From Monilinia fructicola (Eukaryota; Ascomycota; Leotiomycetes; Helotiales; Sclerotiniaceae): a stretch of DNA of 64,000 nucleotides. The notes beneath the pieces were generated by a model, which saw nothing but the letters and a program-made list of their open reading frames with translations, ran no database searches and was not told the origin of the DNA. Made by a program: the position numbers and the translations under genes. Location: NCBI GenBank assembly GCA_008692225.1, contig VICG01000010.1:124001-188000 (forward strand), read 5' to 3'. Numbering within the stretch: the stretch's first letter is position 1; every line of letters begins with the position of its first letter. Below, in pieces: positions 12,477 through 23,966 of the stretch.

Positions 12477-13349
12477 CTTTGTTGGGACGTGATGTTTGGT
12501 TTTCCTTGGTGAAAGCGAATATTGCGAGAAATATTTCGAATATCAATGCGACAAAGAAAGGGGTGGGAATAGTTGTCGCCCAAAACACTGCCCATCAAAA
12601 TTCTAGGAGGTTTCATGACGAGTATTGAGCCGCGCGATGCAGGTTTCTTAAGATTACCTGTACAATCATGACAGTTGCACGCGAATCATACTACAATTTA
12701 GACTTTAACATTTCATCTCGCTGTTTTATCACGGTTTTGTCGACCATAACAACAATAGGCTGGCAAACTTTTCCCTGATGCAGTCTTGAAAGGGGAATTT
12801 GCGTAAGATCGCGAGAGAATTTAGGCAGGGCCTGGATTTTGACTGGATCTTTTCTGTTTTTGTGTCCTTCGTTTTCTATCGACTGGAACATCCTGTAGGT
12901 TTTCCTACACTCATCAGTGCTTATCTTGGTGTATCATTTCGGAGAGTTTAGAACTGCGTTCACAAGGATGGGTTATTGTATCTTTCTATCGCATGGATTG
13001 CCTTCATTTCATAACAATCCGAAACAGTTTTACATCCCCCCAACTTTCTTTATGTGTATTGCTTGCTTCGCTGACGTGCTTAACTCCATATCAAGAGTAC
13101 CAGAAAAATGACGAAAGTACCATGGTTAGGTTACATCACATAAAGTCATTCTGATATGGTTGCTGGAGCTTCTAAAGAACACCATATTACCCCACACAGT
13201 ATAATTCAGGGGTTGGCATACTTCAGCTCAAGGCTCATCATTCTTATTTGACAGAAAAGACTAGGTTGCTGCAGCTCGCCAATTTACCCGGTTTGAACGA
13301 CCATTCTTGACAAATCACAATCGAGCTGAACTCTATGTAAGATCTTACT
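12477..13349. other. Intergenic, no supported gene
   Basis: Spacer between the small secreted-protein locus and the GMC oxidoreductase promoter. Only short frames without family resemblance are seen. Confidence 0.4.
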
Positions 13350-13357
13350 TTATATAA
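13350..13357 (+). promoter_or_regulatory. Candidate TATA box of the GMC oxidoreductase gene
   Basis: TTATATAA lies about 115 bp before the ATG at 13470, an ordinary distance for an ascomycete core promoter. Pattern evidence only. Confidence 0.4.
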
Positions 13358-13469
13358 CGCAAACCTTGCTTCGGGAACACAACCGGGTAAGTTATGGATG
13401 TGGCTTTAAGAAATACTATATCAGCTGAGTGTTAACCCTCAATGATCTTGGTTCTAATCACTTGTTCCA

Positions 13470-15713
13470 ATGATGACGAAAAGCATGATTTGGCTATATC
13501 GCTCTTTTGTTTTGCTTGCGGCTATATTTCACAGCGTTGCTTCTCACCCAGTATTCCCAGGAAGAGTTTTCGAAAGGTCAACAGATGTACTGCAAATCTA
13601 TGATTATGTAATTGTTGGAGGAGGGACGAGTGGACTCGTCGTTGCAAATCGATTGTCTGAAGATCCAAGTAAATATTTCCGAAAAGATTGAAACGTTGCA
13701 CATAGATTAAAAAGTTTCCAGATAGCACCGTTCTCGTGATCGAAGCAGGAAGCTTGTAAGTTTATGACATCTAAAACGATCCTCCCATTCTCACTCAAAC
13801 ACAAACTCAGTCATAAGAATGAAGAATTCATGACCATTCCACTCATCACTACCTCCAACCTCCCATTTCTTGGGACTGGGCCCCGCAACACAATTTACGA
13901 TTACAACACAACTTCAACCCCTCAACCCTATCTTCTAAACCGTTCACTTCCACTGTCAGCCGGAAAGGTAATCGGCGGAAGTTCTGCAATAAACGGAATG
14001 GTATTCATGCGCGGAAATGCAGCCGAATATGATCACTGGGAAGAGCTTGGGAACATCGGTTGGAACTGGGATGGATTATTCCCCTACTTCAAAAAGAGCG
14101 AACACTTTACCCCAGCTGATGAGGAAGAAGTCAAGGAGTGGGAAATTGGGTATGATGGCAACGCTCATGGAGAGAAAGGGTTTGTGGAAAATGGATTTCC
14201 AAACTTCGTTTGGCCAAGTACCAGTGAGTTTCCTTTCTTGACCTTGTCACAGCTTCATTTTTCTGGGCATTTTCCGTTGAGGTTTGATCTAATCAACCAC
14301 CCAGGAAACTTTCTAAATGCTTTCTTCGAACTTGGTGTCTCATACCTCAAAGACTCCCTATCTGGTCTCAATACTGGTGTATTCTTTTACCTTCTTTCAA
14401 TAACTCCCAACTCCCAAGAGCGTTGTACATCTCAGTCCTTCCTGCCTCCAAATTCTCAAATTTATGTTCGGTCGAACTTGCATGTTTTAACTTCTCATAC
14501 TGTCACCAAGATATTGTTCTCTTCTAACTCCAACTCTTCAAATTCGGATTTACAAGAACCGCGAGCTATCGGCGTAGAATATGCAGCTAGTATAAATGAT
14601 GATAGATATACAGTCAAAGCAAGGAAAGAGATTATCCTGAGCGCAGGAGCCCAAAGAACTCCACAAATATTACAGATCTCAGGGATCGGTAGACGAGATT
14701 TATTAGAAGGTTTGGGAATTGAAGTGATAGTAGAAAGTGAAGGAGTTGGGGAGAATTATCACGACCATTTGCTGTTTGCTACTTTTGGTCCTGGTATGTT
14801 GCTTCACCGTCATATCAAATAATGATACTGATTCAAGCCAAATTGAAGCTCCGGATGTGGAAATTCAATATGGGAATTTAAGCACAAACGCTACATGGGC
14901 TTCAGAGATGAGGAGGTTATATGATGAGAAAAGAGAAGGTCGGTTATTTCATGATTTTCTCTCAAATTATGAACACACATACTAAATACAGTCCGGCTCC
15001 TAGGACCCTTCACAACCGCCTCCGCAAACGTTTTCTCCTTTCTCCCTCTCGCCACAATCCTTAACAGCACATCATCCGACTCCGTTGAATCTCTCAAACT
15101 CCTATCACAATCCACCAATTCTTCCCAGCATCTACCCCCTTCTACACCCTCTTCAGTTCACGCCGGCTACAAACTCCAACACAAGATCCTCACCTCCAAT
15201 CTCCTGGCCACAAACACAGCACATATGGAGATAATAGTAGGCGACACCATCATTGCCCCAGCCCTCCAACTGCCATTCTCCCGCGGCCGCGTCTCCATTT
15301 CCTCGACTTCGGCATTCGATCCACCACTTCTAAACCCCAACTATCTATCCCATCCCATTGACCTCCTGCAACTCGCTATAGCATTCAATTACACCCGCAT
15401 AATGCGGACCACGCCATCCCTCCAATCCATATCCTTCATCGAGTCCTACCCAGGCCAAAATATCACTTCCCAAGCACAGATTGAACATTTCCTCAGGGAA
15501 ACGATAGTGAGTGAAAATCATCACGTGGGCACAGCGTCAATGCTACCGAGGAAATTGGGAGGTGTAGTTGATGCGAGATTGAGGGTGTATGGGGTGAAGG
15601 GATTGAGAGTGGTGGATGCTAGTGTGATTCCGATGTTGGTTGCGGCGCATTTACAGGGGACTGTTTATGGGGTTGCGGAAAAGGGCGTAGGGATTATTTT
15701 GGAGGATGCTTGA
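13470..15713 (+). CDS. Secreted GMC (FAD-dependent) oxidoreductase, six exons
   Basis: Exons are 13470..13668, 13722..13755, 13811..14223, 14305..14793, 14849..14938 and 14992..15713; all phases agree and the product is 648 aa, a normal length for the family. The N-terminus is a signal peptide (hydrophobic FVLLAAIFHSVAS), so the enzyme is probably secreted; several NxS/T sites follow. YDYVIVGGGTSG (residues ~44-55) is the FAD-binding dinucleotide fold, followed by VLVIEAG. GGSSAINGMVFMRGN is the GMC signature 1 region, and LSAGAQRTPQILQISGIG is signature 2. The C-terminal catalytic segment reads ENHHVGTASM, with the second conserved histidine in VAAHLQGTVYG. GMC enzymes oxidise alcohols, aldehydes or sugars and often yield H2O2; the substrate cannot be told from sequence alone (aryl-alcohol, glucose or choline type). 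The frame is intact throughout, unlike several other genes here. Confidence 0.92.
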
Positions 15714-16398
15714 GGGCAGTGAATTGATGGGTAGGGGTAGGCAGAGATCGAATGGAGTCATTTGAGAATACTATGATGGAGAATAGCATTCACTTACATA
15801 GACTTCGATTGGGCATTGAATCCTCTATCTCCAAGCATACATTCCGCAAAGTTTAAAAGACATGGAAAATAAGTCAAAAAATGGGCTTGATCAAAGTGTC
15901 AGAAATAGAGATCTATATGATGAGATGAGCATCCATGGAGTCAGTCTTGAGGTCACAAGAATTCGCAGCGTCGCATCCATGTTTCAAATACCGTCTAATA
16001 ATAAGTAAAATCAGGACAACAAAATTATGATTACGCGACAACAGAAATGAAGAAACAACATTTTTCGGATGAGTACAATAACTCATAACATCTAGATATC
16101 GACCAAGAAATCCAAAAACTACATGCAAATCCTTACTCTTTGGAATCCTCACCGGTTGTGCATTTCCCTGGCGAGATCCGAGATGAGTGCACTTCTCCGG
16201 GTCTACGGGTCCTCAGAACTGACCACTATTTCCATAGGGGGCATGGGCTAAAAGGCGAGTTCCAAGGTGTATTGTATGCTGAGCTTATCCTTTCATCTCG
16301 ATCTATATTGACCACCCTAAAATTCGCGAAGCCTAGCCCTCCGCCGTGAACGAACAATCCATATAATCCCGAATACCCTCAGTGAATTCCCCGACTAT
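15714..16398. other. Intergenic, no supported gene
   Basis: Terminator side of the GMC oxidoreductase. Only short frames are present; no repeat or RNA gene is seen. Confidence 0.4.
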
Positions 16399-16790
16399 GT
16401 GAATTTAACGCGGGGAATACTTACCAGCATCTCACGCCTCCAGCTTTCTGAGATGAGCACTTTCTCACGCAAGAGTCTGAATTTCTCCAAGAATCGCTTT
16501 CCGACACTCCCAAGACCTCGAACAGAGAACTCCGTGGCTACAGAAACTGCATACGGACACTCCGCCACAAAACATCAAAGGGTCTCCGCTTCCACAGGAA
16601 TTATGAGCGTTCGTTCACGAAACCAAGCATTGGTCCACATGTATCGAATCGAACATCCAGGATTGCCAGAGCTCCAGCCCTCTCTCTAGAAAGGAACGCG
16701 TTCTCGAGAACCTATTTTCATGAAAACTCTTACTACCATCTTTGCTTTTCTTTTTGCGGGTATCGAGTCACAGTTTCTGATAAACGTTCC

Positions 16791-17168
16791 ATGTTCTACC
16801 TAACCTCATCCGCGCCATCCTCTAGCATAATTGGTTTGGGGCTAATGAGACCCTATAAAGATGTTCCTGTTTGGAAACATCTCTTTGCAAAGCCCCTCCG
16901 CAGTTACTCCGTCGTCTGCCATTCCGCGACGAGTCCTTGGGTACGACCTCCTTCCTGTGCATGTACAATTAACGTGGCCAAGATTCCAGGAAAGAGGAGT
17001 CCAAGTATGGAAGGAACAACGGATGATAATGGTCCATATGGGAAAAGGACTGCACAGATGAACTTTGACGACGAAAGTGGCTCGTTAGATAACGATATAG
17101 GATATCCTCGCACCATGATGGAAAGCGCAGCGGTTTCTGAGAGCAAGAGTGTAGCGGAGATCCTATGA
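16791..17168 (+). CDS. Hypothetical ORF, 125 aa (doubtful)
   Basis: An ATG-started frame of 125 codons with even composition. It contains several cysteines and an acidic C-terminal third, but no signal peptide, membrane segment or recognised domain. A second, partly competing frame runs upstream (16399-16689, without an ATG at its head). It may be a real orphan gene, a decayed remnant or chance. Confidence 0.2.
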   Translation: MFYLTSSAPSSSIIGLGLMRPYKDVPVWKHLFAKPLRSYSVVCHSATSPWVRPPSCACTINVAKIPGKRSPSMEGTTDDNGPYGKRTAQMNFDDESGSLDNDIGYPRTMMESAAVSESKSVAEIL

Positions 17169-18874
17169 CGAGTGTCTGACAAGTCACCAGGTCTCTCAAG
17201 GCTTCTTTGAAGATGATCTGGGATCTAATCGCAGGACTAATCTTTGGTGTTTAAATAAAGAGATTTGAGGATCTGGGGTTGATTTGGGTTTCGCTGATTA
17301 ATTCACCGTGTTTATATTGATGTATTCACTGATTCTTGGTGTTGTTTGCCCAGGTGTATAGATCTCTGATTGGACATACTTAGGTAAGTAGACGTAAACA
17401 GTTTCACAAATAATTCATCACTTATTTATCAATAGCGCTGCATCTCTACAATTCAATGGAAGGTTCTTGAAGAGGCGCCAGACTCCTATGGATTTGGGTG
17501 TTTGAGGGTATGGGTGAGAATAGGTTGGGAGGATCGTGTGATCGCTGGATGAGAATTGGGTGGGAGATGGGTGAGATTCATCAAAGAGTTTGACGATGAT
17601 TATGAATATATCATGAGATGACAACTCCATAGGCATTCTCGCCACATAATGAAGACCCGAGCTTCACTAGCTTGAGCATGCATAGGATCACACAGGAAGG
17701 AAATAAAAGCCGAGAGCTATAGCAACAAAATATCATAGCATGTCCGGTCCGGTATCAGCTGTTTGTACTGTGCACATGCCTCTGCGACAACTAGACGCAT
17801 CCTTAGTTCTTAGATACTCATCATAGGAACACATGTATCATGCTCACCCCCCTTGTGAATATGTACTCAAAACCATCCAACTCCCCACACCAGCACATCA
17901 TTCACTCCCCTACCCTCCGGCCCCCTCAACTCCACTTCCTTCCTCTTCTACCGATATTGAACAGAGATGCAAACGTAGAAAGAAAAAGGCAGCATTGCCT
18001 CACCCGTCCTCAAAGTCGCAGGCAGCACCGCATAAAAGCAGCAATGATCAAATCCAAGCAAAGAGAAGACCAGATGGTCAAGACGCAATGCAAGATCGAG
18101 GTTAAGATGATAGCAGACAGGGTGTCGAGGTTTACTCTCCAATCATCCGGATAATATACTGAGCTTCTTTGAGATATTGAGTTATAAGCTCATGGAGACG
18201 TATCGAAACATCGGCAATGGGAATTAGAGAGTATGAGCTCTAAAATGACAGTAACAGCTCGGAAACTCTCATTCCTGATCTCCTAGGGATGATCCCCCAG
18301 ACTCCCATGGGAAATCCGACAAAAGTATCAGCTTTCGAGCTTATTACCTTGGTATCATCCAGTCACTTACCCGCGAATAAGAGGATCCCTAGCCCAGCAG
18401 AGATATCCAAAGCATTTTTTCGGATGCTCGGAGCCATCACTTCATCAACAAGGGCCGACACGTAGTATAGATATTAAACAGACATCGAGGATGGCAAATT
18501 CACGAGTGACACATCATACAAGCAACCGTTGACCGCGACCTAATCTATTGACGGAGTACCTCGGATTACCAATTCCAAGGTTCAAAGAAGAAAGGTGCGA
18601 CAACGATTCTGATGCAAGAGGAAGTTCCTAGCAGATATTCTGTTTTCGTTCAGCGAGTGGCTACGGGGAGAGATCAATCAATCAATCGAGCAACGTTGCG
18701 AAAGAGTTGAACGACGGCCTACTTGGGATTTGGGAACAGGCTTCTCCATAAATGTAACTGCACTCGCGTTTATCATTGGATCTCCACTAGCGGTAACCCT
18801 TGGAGGAGTGAGATGAAAATAAAACGAAGACACGCGTTGCCGAAATCAGCCACGCCGGTGTGGCGAAGTTCTAG
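17169..18874. other. Intergenic, possible small remnants
   Basis: There is no supported gene. A frame near 18290-18466, reading MIPQTPMGNPTKVSAFELIT and ending at a TAG, has a natural-looking composition but no partner exon that I can prove. A Pro/Ser-rich frame at 17833-18105 looks compositional. Confidence 0.3.
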
Positions 18875-19770
18875 ATGGGCATGATGAGAGGGGAGACGAC
18901 TGGATATGTGGATTCGGATTCGGATGAAATTCTATACCCTGATAACCTCAAGGTCGTGCGACAGCGACGTGAACCTCAGACTAATACCGTATGTTTCACA
19001 AGTCTGCCTATACTGTCATCTCCCCCATCCCTCTCTAGCAATCGGCCGGTCAAAAGAATGGGGAACCAGAAGAAGCCAGGGGAGCAACCAGTTATATGGA
19101 TGGATGTTGCCGCGGAGGAGTCTATCTCGAGCATGAATTCATAAGTGGATGTGGTGTGGAGCTTGGATCGAGTCCCCGAGTGTACCCACTCTTCACCTTC
19201 GCTGCTAGCACTGCGGAAAGCAAGTACGTTGATTGAAGGAAGCGGTTTGCAGTGAATAGCAAGCACCACTCGCGTTGAGGAGCGGAATATGCAAACCAGC
19301 GTGCCAAACGCCGAAGTTCCGCTTATTCAAACATCCATGGCCATGGATCACTTGTGTTGAGTGAAATATCGAAACCGGATGTTAATATTGAGCGCAACAG
19401 GGCCCAGAAAATCCGAAGCTTGTACTCTAGCCTGGCGAAGAGATGGAGAAAGGAGACTGTGGTGTGTAGCAATGATCTCGTGTTGACGAAGGATGCTGAT
19501 GGTGGAGGGATCTGGACGTCCGAGTATCCATCACACGAACTTGATCTCGTGCGTAACAGGGAGATTGCGGAGGTGAAGAAGCTAGTTGGAATAACCACAG
19601 TAGAGAGATTTGTCATGCGAGCAGCGGGATGCAGATACAGTATTGGATGATGAGGGATGCAGTTATAGCTGGAGGGAGATGGTACTGTCGTGAGAGAAGA
19701 TGGGAAAATCGATCTATTACGAACTCATGACTTTGATAAAGGAGTGATTGGAACTGCATCTAAATGTGGT
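18875..19770 (+). pseudogene. Fragmented, unrecognised coding region
   Basis: Several frame segments look protein-like but do not join. First, a spliceable pair: 18875..18988 then 19039..19234, with a GTATGT..CTCTCTAG intron keeping phase 0, which would give about 103 aa. Second, 19326..19649 includes TKDADGGGIWTSEYPSHELD. Third, a frame about 19677..19769 encodes EDGKIDLLRTHDFDKGVIGT and runs into a GTAAGT donor. Stops and frame changes separate them near 19235-19325 and 19650-19677. GC content is higher than in flanking intergenic DNA, as expected of former coding sequence. No family is recognised. It may be a decayed gene, or one gene broken by assembly indels. Confidence 0.3.
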
Positions 19771-20691
19771 AAGTCCATGCAGATATAGTATTCACCAGTA
19801 ATGTATTGCGGGCGAGGAAGTATCTCAACTCTCTGCACGAATAGATTTTGACTAATAGCCCGTCTCATTACAATCTCGCCTCATTTTTGATAGAGCTATA
19901 CACAGGATTCAAGTCCAGAATATTTATTTTCATCCAAGATACAGCGATGACCTATCGTTCAACGATTATCTGTTTCGACAGTGGCAGATGCTACACAGAT
20001 ACGTTTCGAAGAAATCGAAACATGTATAAATGTGAGGCCTATGGAATAAAGGTAGTGGTGGTGGTTAAAACTTAGACTATGTACTCGAGTATCTCAGATA
20101 TAGAAATGCCATACAAACAAGCACCTAGAGGCATAACACCCAGGGACGAAAAAATACGATTGAGGCCCCGGTTTTGCTCCGGTTTAGATTTACCGGCTTG
20201 CTCGAATTTCTTGCATCGGAATATCAAATGCAGTGATCATCCCTACCGATAGAAGGGCCACGGTATTGAGGCGTGGTCAATAATATCTTCTAATCATAAG
20301 AACTTCAGAGCTATCACGCTGTTTCTTCGGGAACTTTCTTCTAAGCGAATTATTCTCAGAAGTAGCCCTAAATTGAATGCCAGTTAATCCGAAGTAGTTG
20401 AGCATCGCGAGAGAAATAGTAATTGATGGAGAATAAATATTGGTATGTATTGAAATATAGCATAAGCTCTGCAAGATCATTGTCATAGATTAACTATTGC
20501 AAGTATACCGGGCGGTTGCACAAACATGTCCAATTGTGCTGATGACATATTGCTATGATTATGTAACTATTGTTAGCATCTCAAGAATTTGCGCGGAACA
20601 ACACCAAAGAGGATTTGCAGATGTTCACCATCGCAGCAAGTTCTTCTGCTTCTGTTCCAAGTGATCACGCGGAAATAATGTTCGGTTAAAG
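19771..20691. other. Intergenic, no supported gene
   Basis: AT-rich spacer downstream of the SDR gene. A GCTCCGG/ACCGG-rich imperfect hairpin lies near 20163-20200 (GGTTTTGCTCCGG with TTACCGGC), but it shows no clear terminator architecture. Confidence 0.3.
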
Positions 20692-21510
20692 TCAAGCAGT
20701 GCATCCTCCATCTCCAGCATAAACCGATCCAGTGACAAAGGAACTCTCTCCACTTAATAAGAACGCAATTATGGCAGCTATTTCTTCCACAGTACCAACT
20801 CGTTTTATAGCAGCAGTATCATAGCTACCCGCATTAGGATCGATCTCTCGAGCTTGACCCAACAAAGGGGTGTCGATCGGACCAGGAGCGACAACATTCA
20901 CTCGAATATTCCTGTGGCCAACTTCTTTGGCTGCGGAACGAGTGAGGCCAATAACTCCATGTTTACTGGCGACGTAAGCACCACTTCCTGCGAAACCTAC
21001 ATTGGAGTACATTCCATGAGCACAAGTTCAAACATCAACTCACAGAAAGGGATGGGAGAATTGACCTTGAGTTCCTGCTGTGGATGCCACGTTGACGATA
21101 CTTCCCCCGTCTTCAATGTTCCATAGTTCAGCCCTCAAACAGTACATCACTCCAGTGAGATTGACGGCGAGAATTCTATCCCATTCCTCATCGTCCAAGT
21201 CCTGGACATTCCTCGTTCCATGATGTTTACCAATGACCCCCGCGCAATTTGCGGCACCGTCTAATTTTCCGAATTCGCTCACAATCCCATGGATCCAATG
21301 TTCGACCGATTTGCGATTCGAAACATCCAGTATAGCACCCCTAGCTTGTGTGGGAAAAACACCGGCCAAGGCAGTGTCCAGAGATTCACCGGATATGTCC
21401 CCTATGCAAACGATCGCACCACGTGTGCTGAGAAGCTTGGCTGTGGCGAGACCAATTCCTGATGCACCTCCGGTGATGGCGATTACTTTGCCTTTCATCG
21501 ACATGACCAT
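20692..21510 (-). CDS. Short-chain dehydrogenase/reductase (classical SDR), two exons
   Basis: Exons are 21510..21066 and 20996..20692, giving 249 aa, the usual classical-SDR length. The 69-nt intron has an uncommon donor, GTCAAT; a more consensus-like GTGAGT lies 33 nt further on but breaks the frame, whereas GTCAAT joins AGTQG to FAGSGAYVASKHG exactly as in the family. Hallmarks seen are TGGASGIG (residues 13-20, cofactor loop), Asp38 at the end of strand beta2 (predicting NAD(H) preference), NCAG, NVAS with catalytic Ser143, and YVASK with Tyr156 and Lys160. LTRSAAKE and RVNVVAPGPIDTPL follow. It probably oxidises or reduces a small alcohol or ketone, FabG-like; the substrate is unknown. 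The frame is intact and no biosynthetic-cluster partner lies beside it. Confidence 0.9.
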
Positions 21511-21574
21511 TTAATATCTGTCTTTTGCCTGCGTATGATTTCAAAGAAGTTGGATGTGCCGGACAAGAAAGATG

Positions 21575-21591
21575 TTGTGTGTGTGTGTGTG
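21575..21591. repeat. (GT)n microsatellite
   Basis: A short run of about eight GT units followed by poly-A, in the promoter side of the SDR gene. Confidence 0.7.
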
Positions 21592-21921
21592 AGAAAAAAA
21601 AGCATGGTCGCTTCGGCCTTGTTGAACGTGAGGGGTAATCGGGGTAGCAGCAGAGGGTGGCAGTGATGTAAGACTTTGCATGGCTACTTGCAGTTCACGC
21701 ACGAAACTGCAAAGCTGATTGCAGAAAAGGATACATCACGAGATTAATCTCGACATCGAGATGATTCATCGCCAAGTACGACAATCAATCCAGATGATAT
21801 TTATGTGTTCGAGATGTGCGCATGCAAATGGATACTGTAGGATTAGAGTACTTGTAACCTTATTGTGAACCTTGCAGATCAATATATATGTTACACAAAA
21901 TACAATGATTTTAGAATCAAC

Positions 21922-22634
21922 AGGTCGGATGGACGTTCATCTGAGCTCGCATAGACTCGGAAAAACGTTGGGTGGACTAGTGAGGCAAAAGTTATAAATT
22001 TGCATAAAATTCATAAAGAATTATGTAAAAATTGATTATTAATAAATTTTAATAAATTATAAATTTTGGAGATTAGATTTTAAACGTTTTCAAAATATTT
22101 AGAAAATGTTTAGAAAATGTTTAAAAAACGTTTAAAAAACGTTTAGAATTCAATTTAGCATTTTTATTAAAAAAATAATATAATTATCTTATATAAATTT
22201 ATATTAATTTTATTTGAAATTAAATTAGATTAAATATTAATATATATATATATATATATATATAATATCTTTTAATAAAGCTATATTAAAATTTATTTTT
22301 ATTAATTTATTTATTATTTATTATATAATTAATATTCTAATATTAAATAATTAATATTTTAATATTAAATATAAATATATTATTATTAAAATATTTTAAA
22401 AATTCTTAATTAGATTCTAAATGTTTAAAAACTAAAAACGTTTTAAAAACATTTAGAAAACGTTTAAAATCTAATTAAGAATATTTAAAAATTTATACAA
22501 GAATTTATGAATTTGTATAAAATTATAAATTCGGTTAAACATTAAATAGACTTGTGTAACGTTTTACAGTTAACCTTTTTTTTAAAAGACGTTTTATAGG
22601 TTTATATGAGCTTAGATAGACGTCTATTCGATTT
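21922..22634. mobile_element. AT-rich element with long terminal inverted repeats (MITE-like, RIP-marked)
   Basis: The outer ends form an imperfect inverted repeat. On the left, AGGTCGGATGGACGTTCATC reads on the plus strand; the right end, read on the minus strand from about 22634, is AAATCGAATAGACGTCTATC. They align almost without gaps and most differences are G/A or C/T. Further inside, GATTAGATTTTAAACGTTTT (from ~22070) and its reverse complement near 22455-22475 pair again, as do the flanking CATAAAATTCATAAAGAATT-type tracts. The centre is nearly pure AT with a TA run. There is no coding capacity. Long TIRs plus transition-type divergence fit a non-autonomous DNA transposon mutated by repeat-induced point mutation. 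No clear target-site duplication is seen. Confidence 0.65.
22237..22264. repeat. (TA)n microsatellite
   Basis: About 13 TA units inside the central AT-rich part of the inverted-repeat element. Confidence 0.75.
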
Positions 22635-23070
22635 ACATACCTTGACTTTACTGTACATCCACATGCATGATGAGCTCCTTGATATATGCACAATGATCAC
22701 GCTGATACAGTAGAAGATATCCATGGATCCATCTGTGTTTGAAGGTTGTCGTCTGAAGCTACCTAGGTATTGTGAAACATATCGAGGATGTTGGAAGTGG
22801 GTAGGTAAGGTGCCTTTCTTATACAACCTTAGCTACTGTAGAGTTATACATATGCAAGCTCATGCGTAGAAGTGGAAATAGACAACTTTCATAAAATAAA
22901 CATGATTCTCTACAAGTAATTCTATATAAGTAATTCTATAACCTAATGTTAATTAGCATCGTGTTAGCATCGTGCTAGCATAACATCAGCACAAATTTAT
23001 GCCAACCACGCTAACCCCCGCATTTCGTATCTCATGACAACATACTTTCCGGAGTTGAAACTTAGAACGA

Positions 23071-23232
23071 GGGGTTGAAGTGGTTGAAGTGGTTTAAGTG
23101 GTTTAAGTGGTTGAAGTAGTTGAAGTGGTTGAAGTGGTTTAAGTGGTCGAAGTAGTTTGAATGGTTTAATTGGTCTGAGTGGTTTATTAAGTGGTTTATC
23201 TGGTCTGAGTGGTTTGGGTGGTCTGGGTGGTT
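23071..23232. repeat. 9-bp minisatellite (GTGGTTGAA-like)
   Basis: About 17 imperfect units of GTGGTTGAA/GTGGTTTAA/GTGGTCTGA in tandem. Read on the minus strand they give an artificial Pro-Leu-Lys repeat, so the frame there is not a gene. Confidence 0.8.
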
Positions 23233-23419
23233 CCAGTAAGATAATACTCCGTACTGGGTAAGTGCTGTAGAGATGATGGACCGTGATGAGCAACTTCCCG
23301 TTCCGGCTTGAGTACCTAGGTAACCTTAATAGCAAGGAAGCTTCACGGTTCTGACTGATAATACCTAGGGAGGTATTTGCGCACAGTACAAGCAGAACTG
23401 CTAGGTACGTATCTCTGCT

Positions 23420-23610
23420 TAGGTAAGAGAGTGAGAGAGTGAGAGAGAGTGTGCGTGTGTACTAGGAGAGTGAGAAGGGATGTGGGAAAGAGAGAGAGAG
23501 AGAGATTTACTTTGATTTAAACCCGATTCATGGTCTCATGATTCTCTTCCTAGAAGAACAAAGCATCAAATAAAAGTAAGTAAGCAAGCAAGCAAGCAAG
23601 CAACAATTTA
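23420..23610. repeat. GA-rich and AAGC microsatellites
   Basis: Runs of GAGAGAGT, then GAGAGAGA (near 23491-23503), then (AAGC)n near 23580-23602, in the long CT/GA-rich upstream region of the glutaminase gene. Confidence 0.7.
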
Positions 23611-23696
23611 TATTCTCTTTTCTTCTCTTCTTCTTACTTCTTTCCATTCCAAAACTATTTCCTCTTCCTCTTCTTCATCTTCATCTTCATCAATCC

Positions 23697-23707
23697 TTAT
23701 ATAAAAG
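23697..23707 (+). promoter_or_regulatory. Candidate TATA box of the glutaminase gene
   Basis: TTATATAAAAG about 260 bp upstream of the ATG, followed by repeated TCATCAACTCTCATCAA leader sequence. Pattern evidence only. Confidence 0.4.
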
Positions 23708-23966
23708 TTCAAAATCCCCGTGTGGATGTTTTATATTTCATCTCATCGCACCACATCACATCAACTCTCATCAACTCTCATCAATTCTCATCAACTCTCA
23801 TTCATTCTCATTCCAATTCAATTCCTCATTCCTTTTGATTTTTCTTAATTCTATTCCTTGGATGAACTTTCGATGAGGTTTTGATGATACGAATCCTTAC
23901 CCATACCCCATACCCCATTACCCCATACCTTTACCTCTATGCACAAAACATAAAGCAGCAGCAGCC

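Noticed and set aside
22997..23335. A Pro-Leu-Lys repeat protein on the minus strand
   Set aside because: It is produced by the 9-bp minisatellite, and there is no upstream gene structure.
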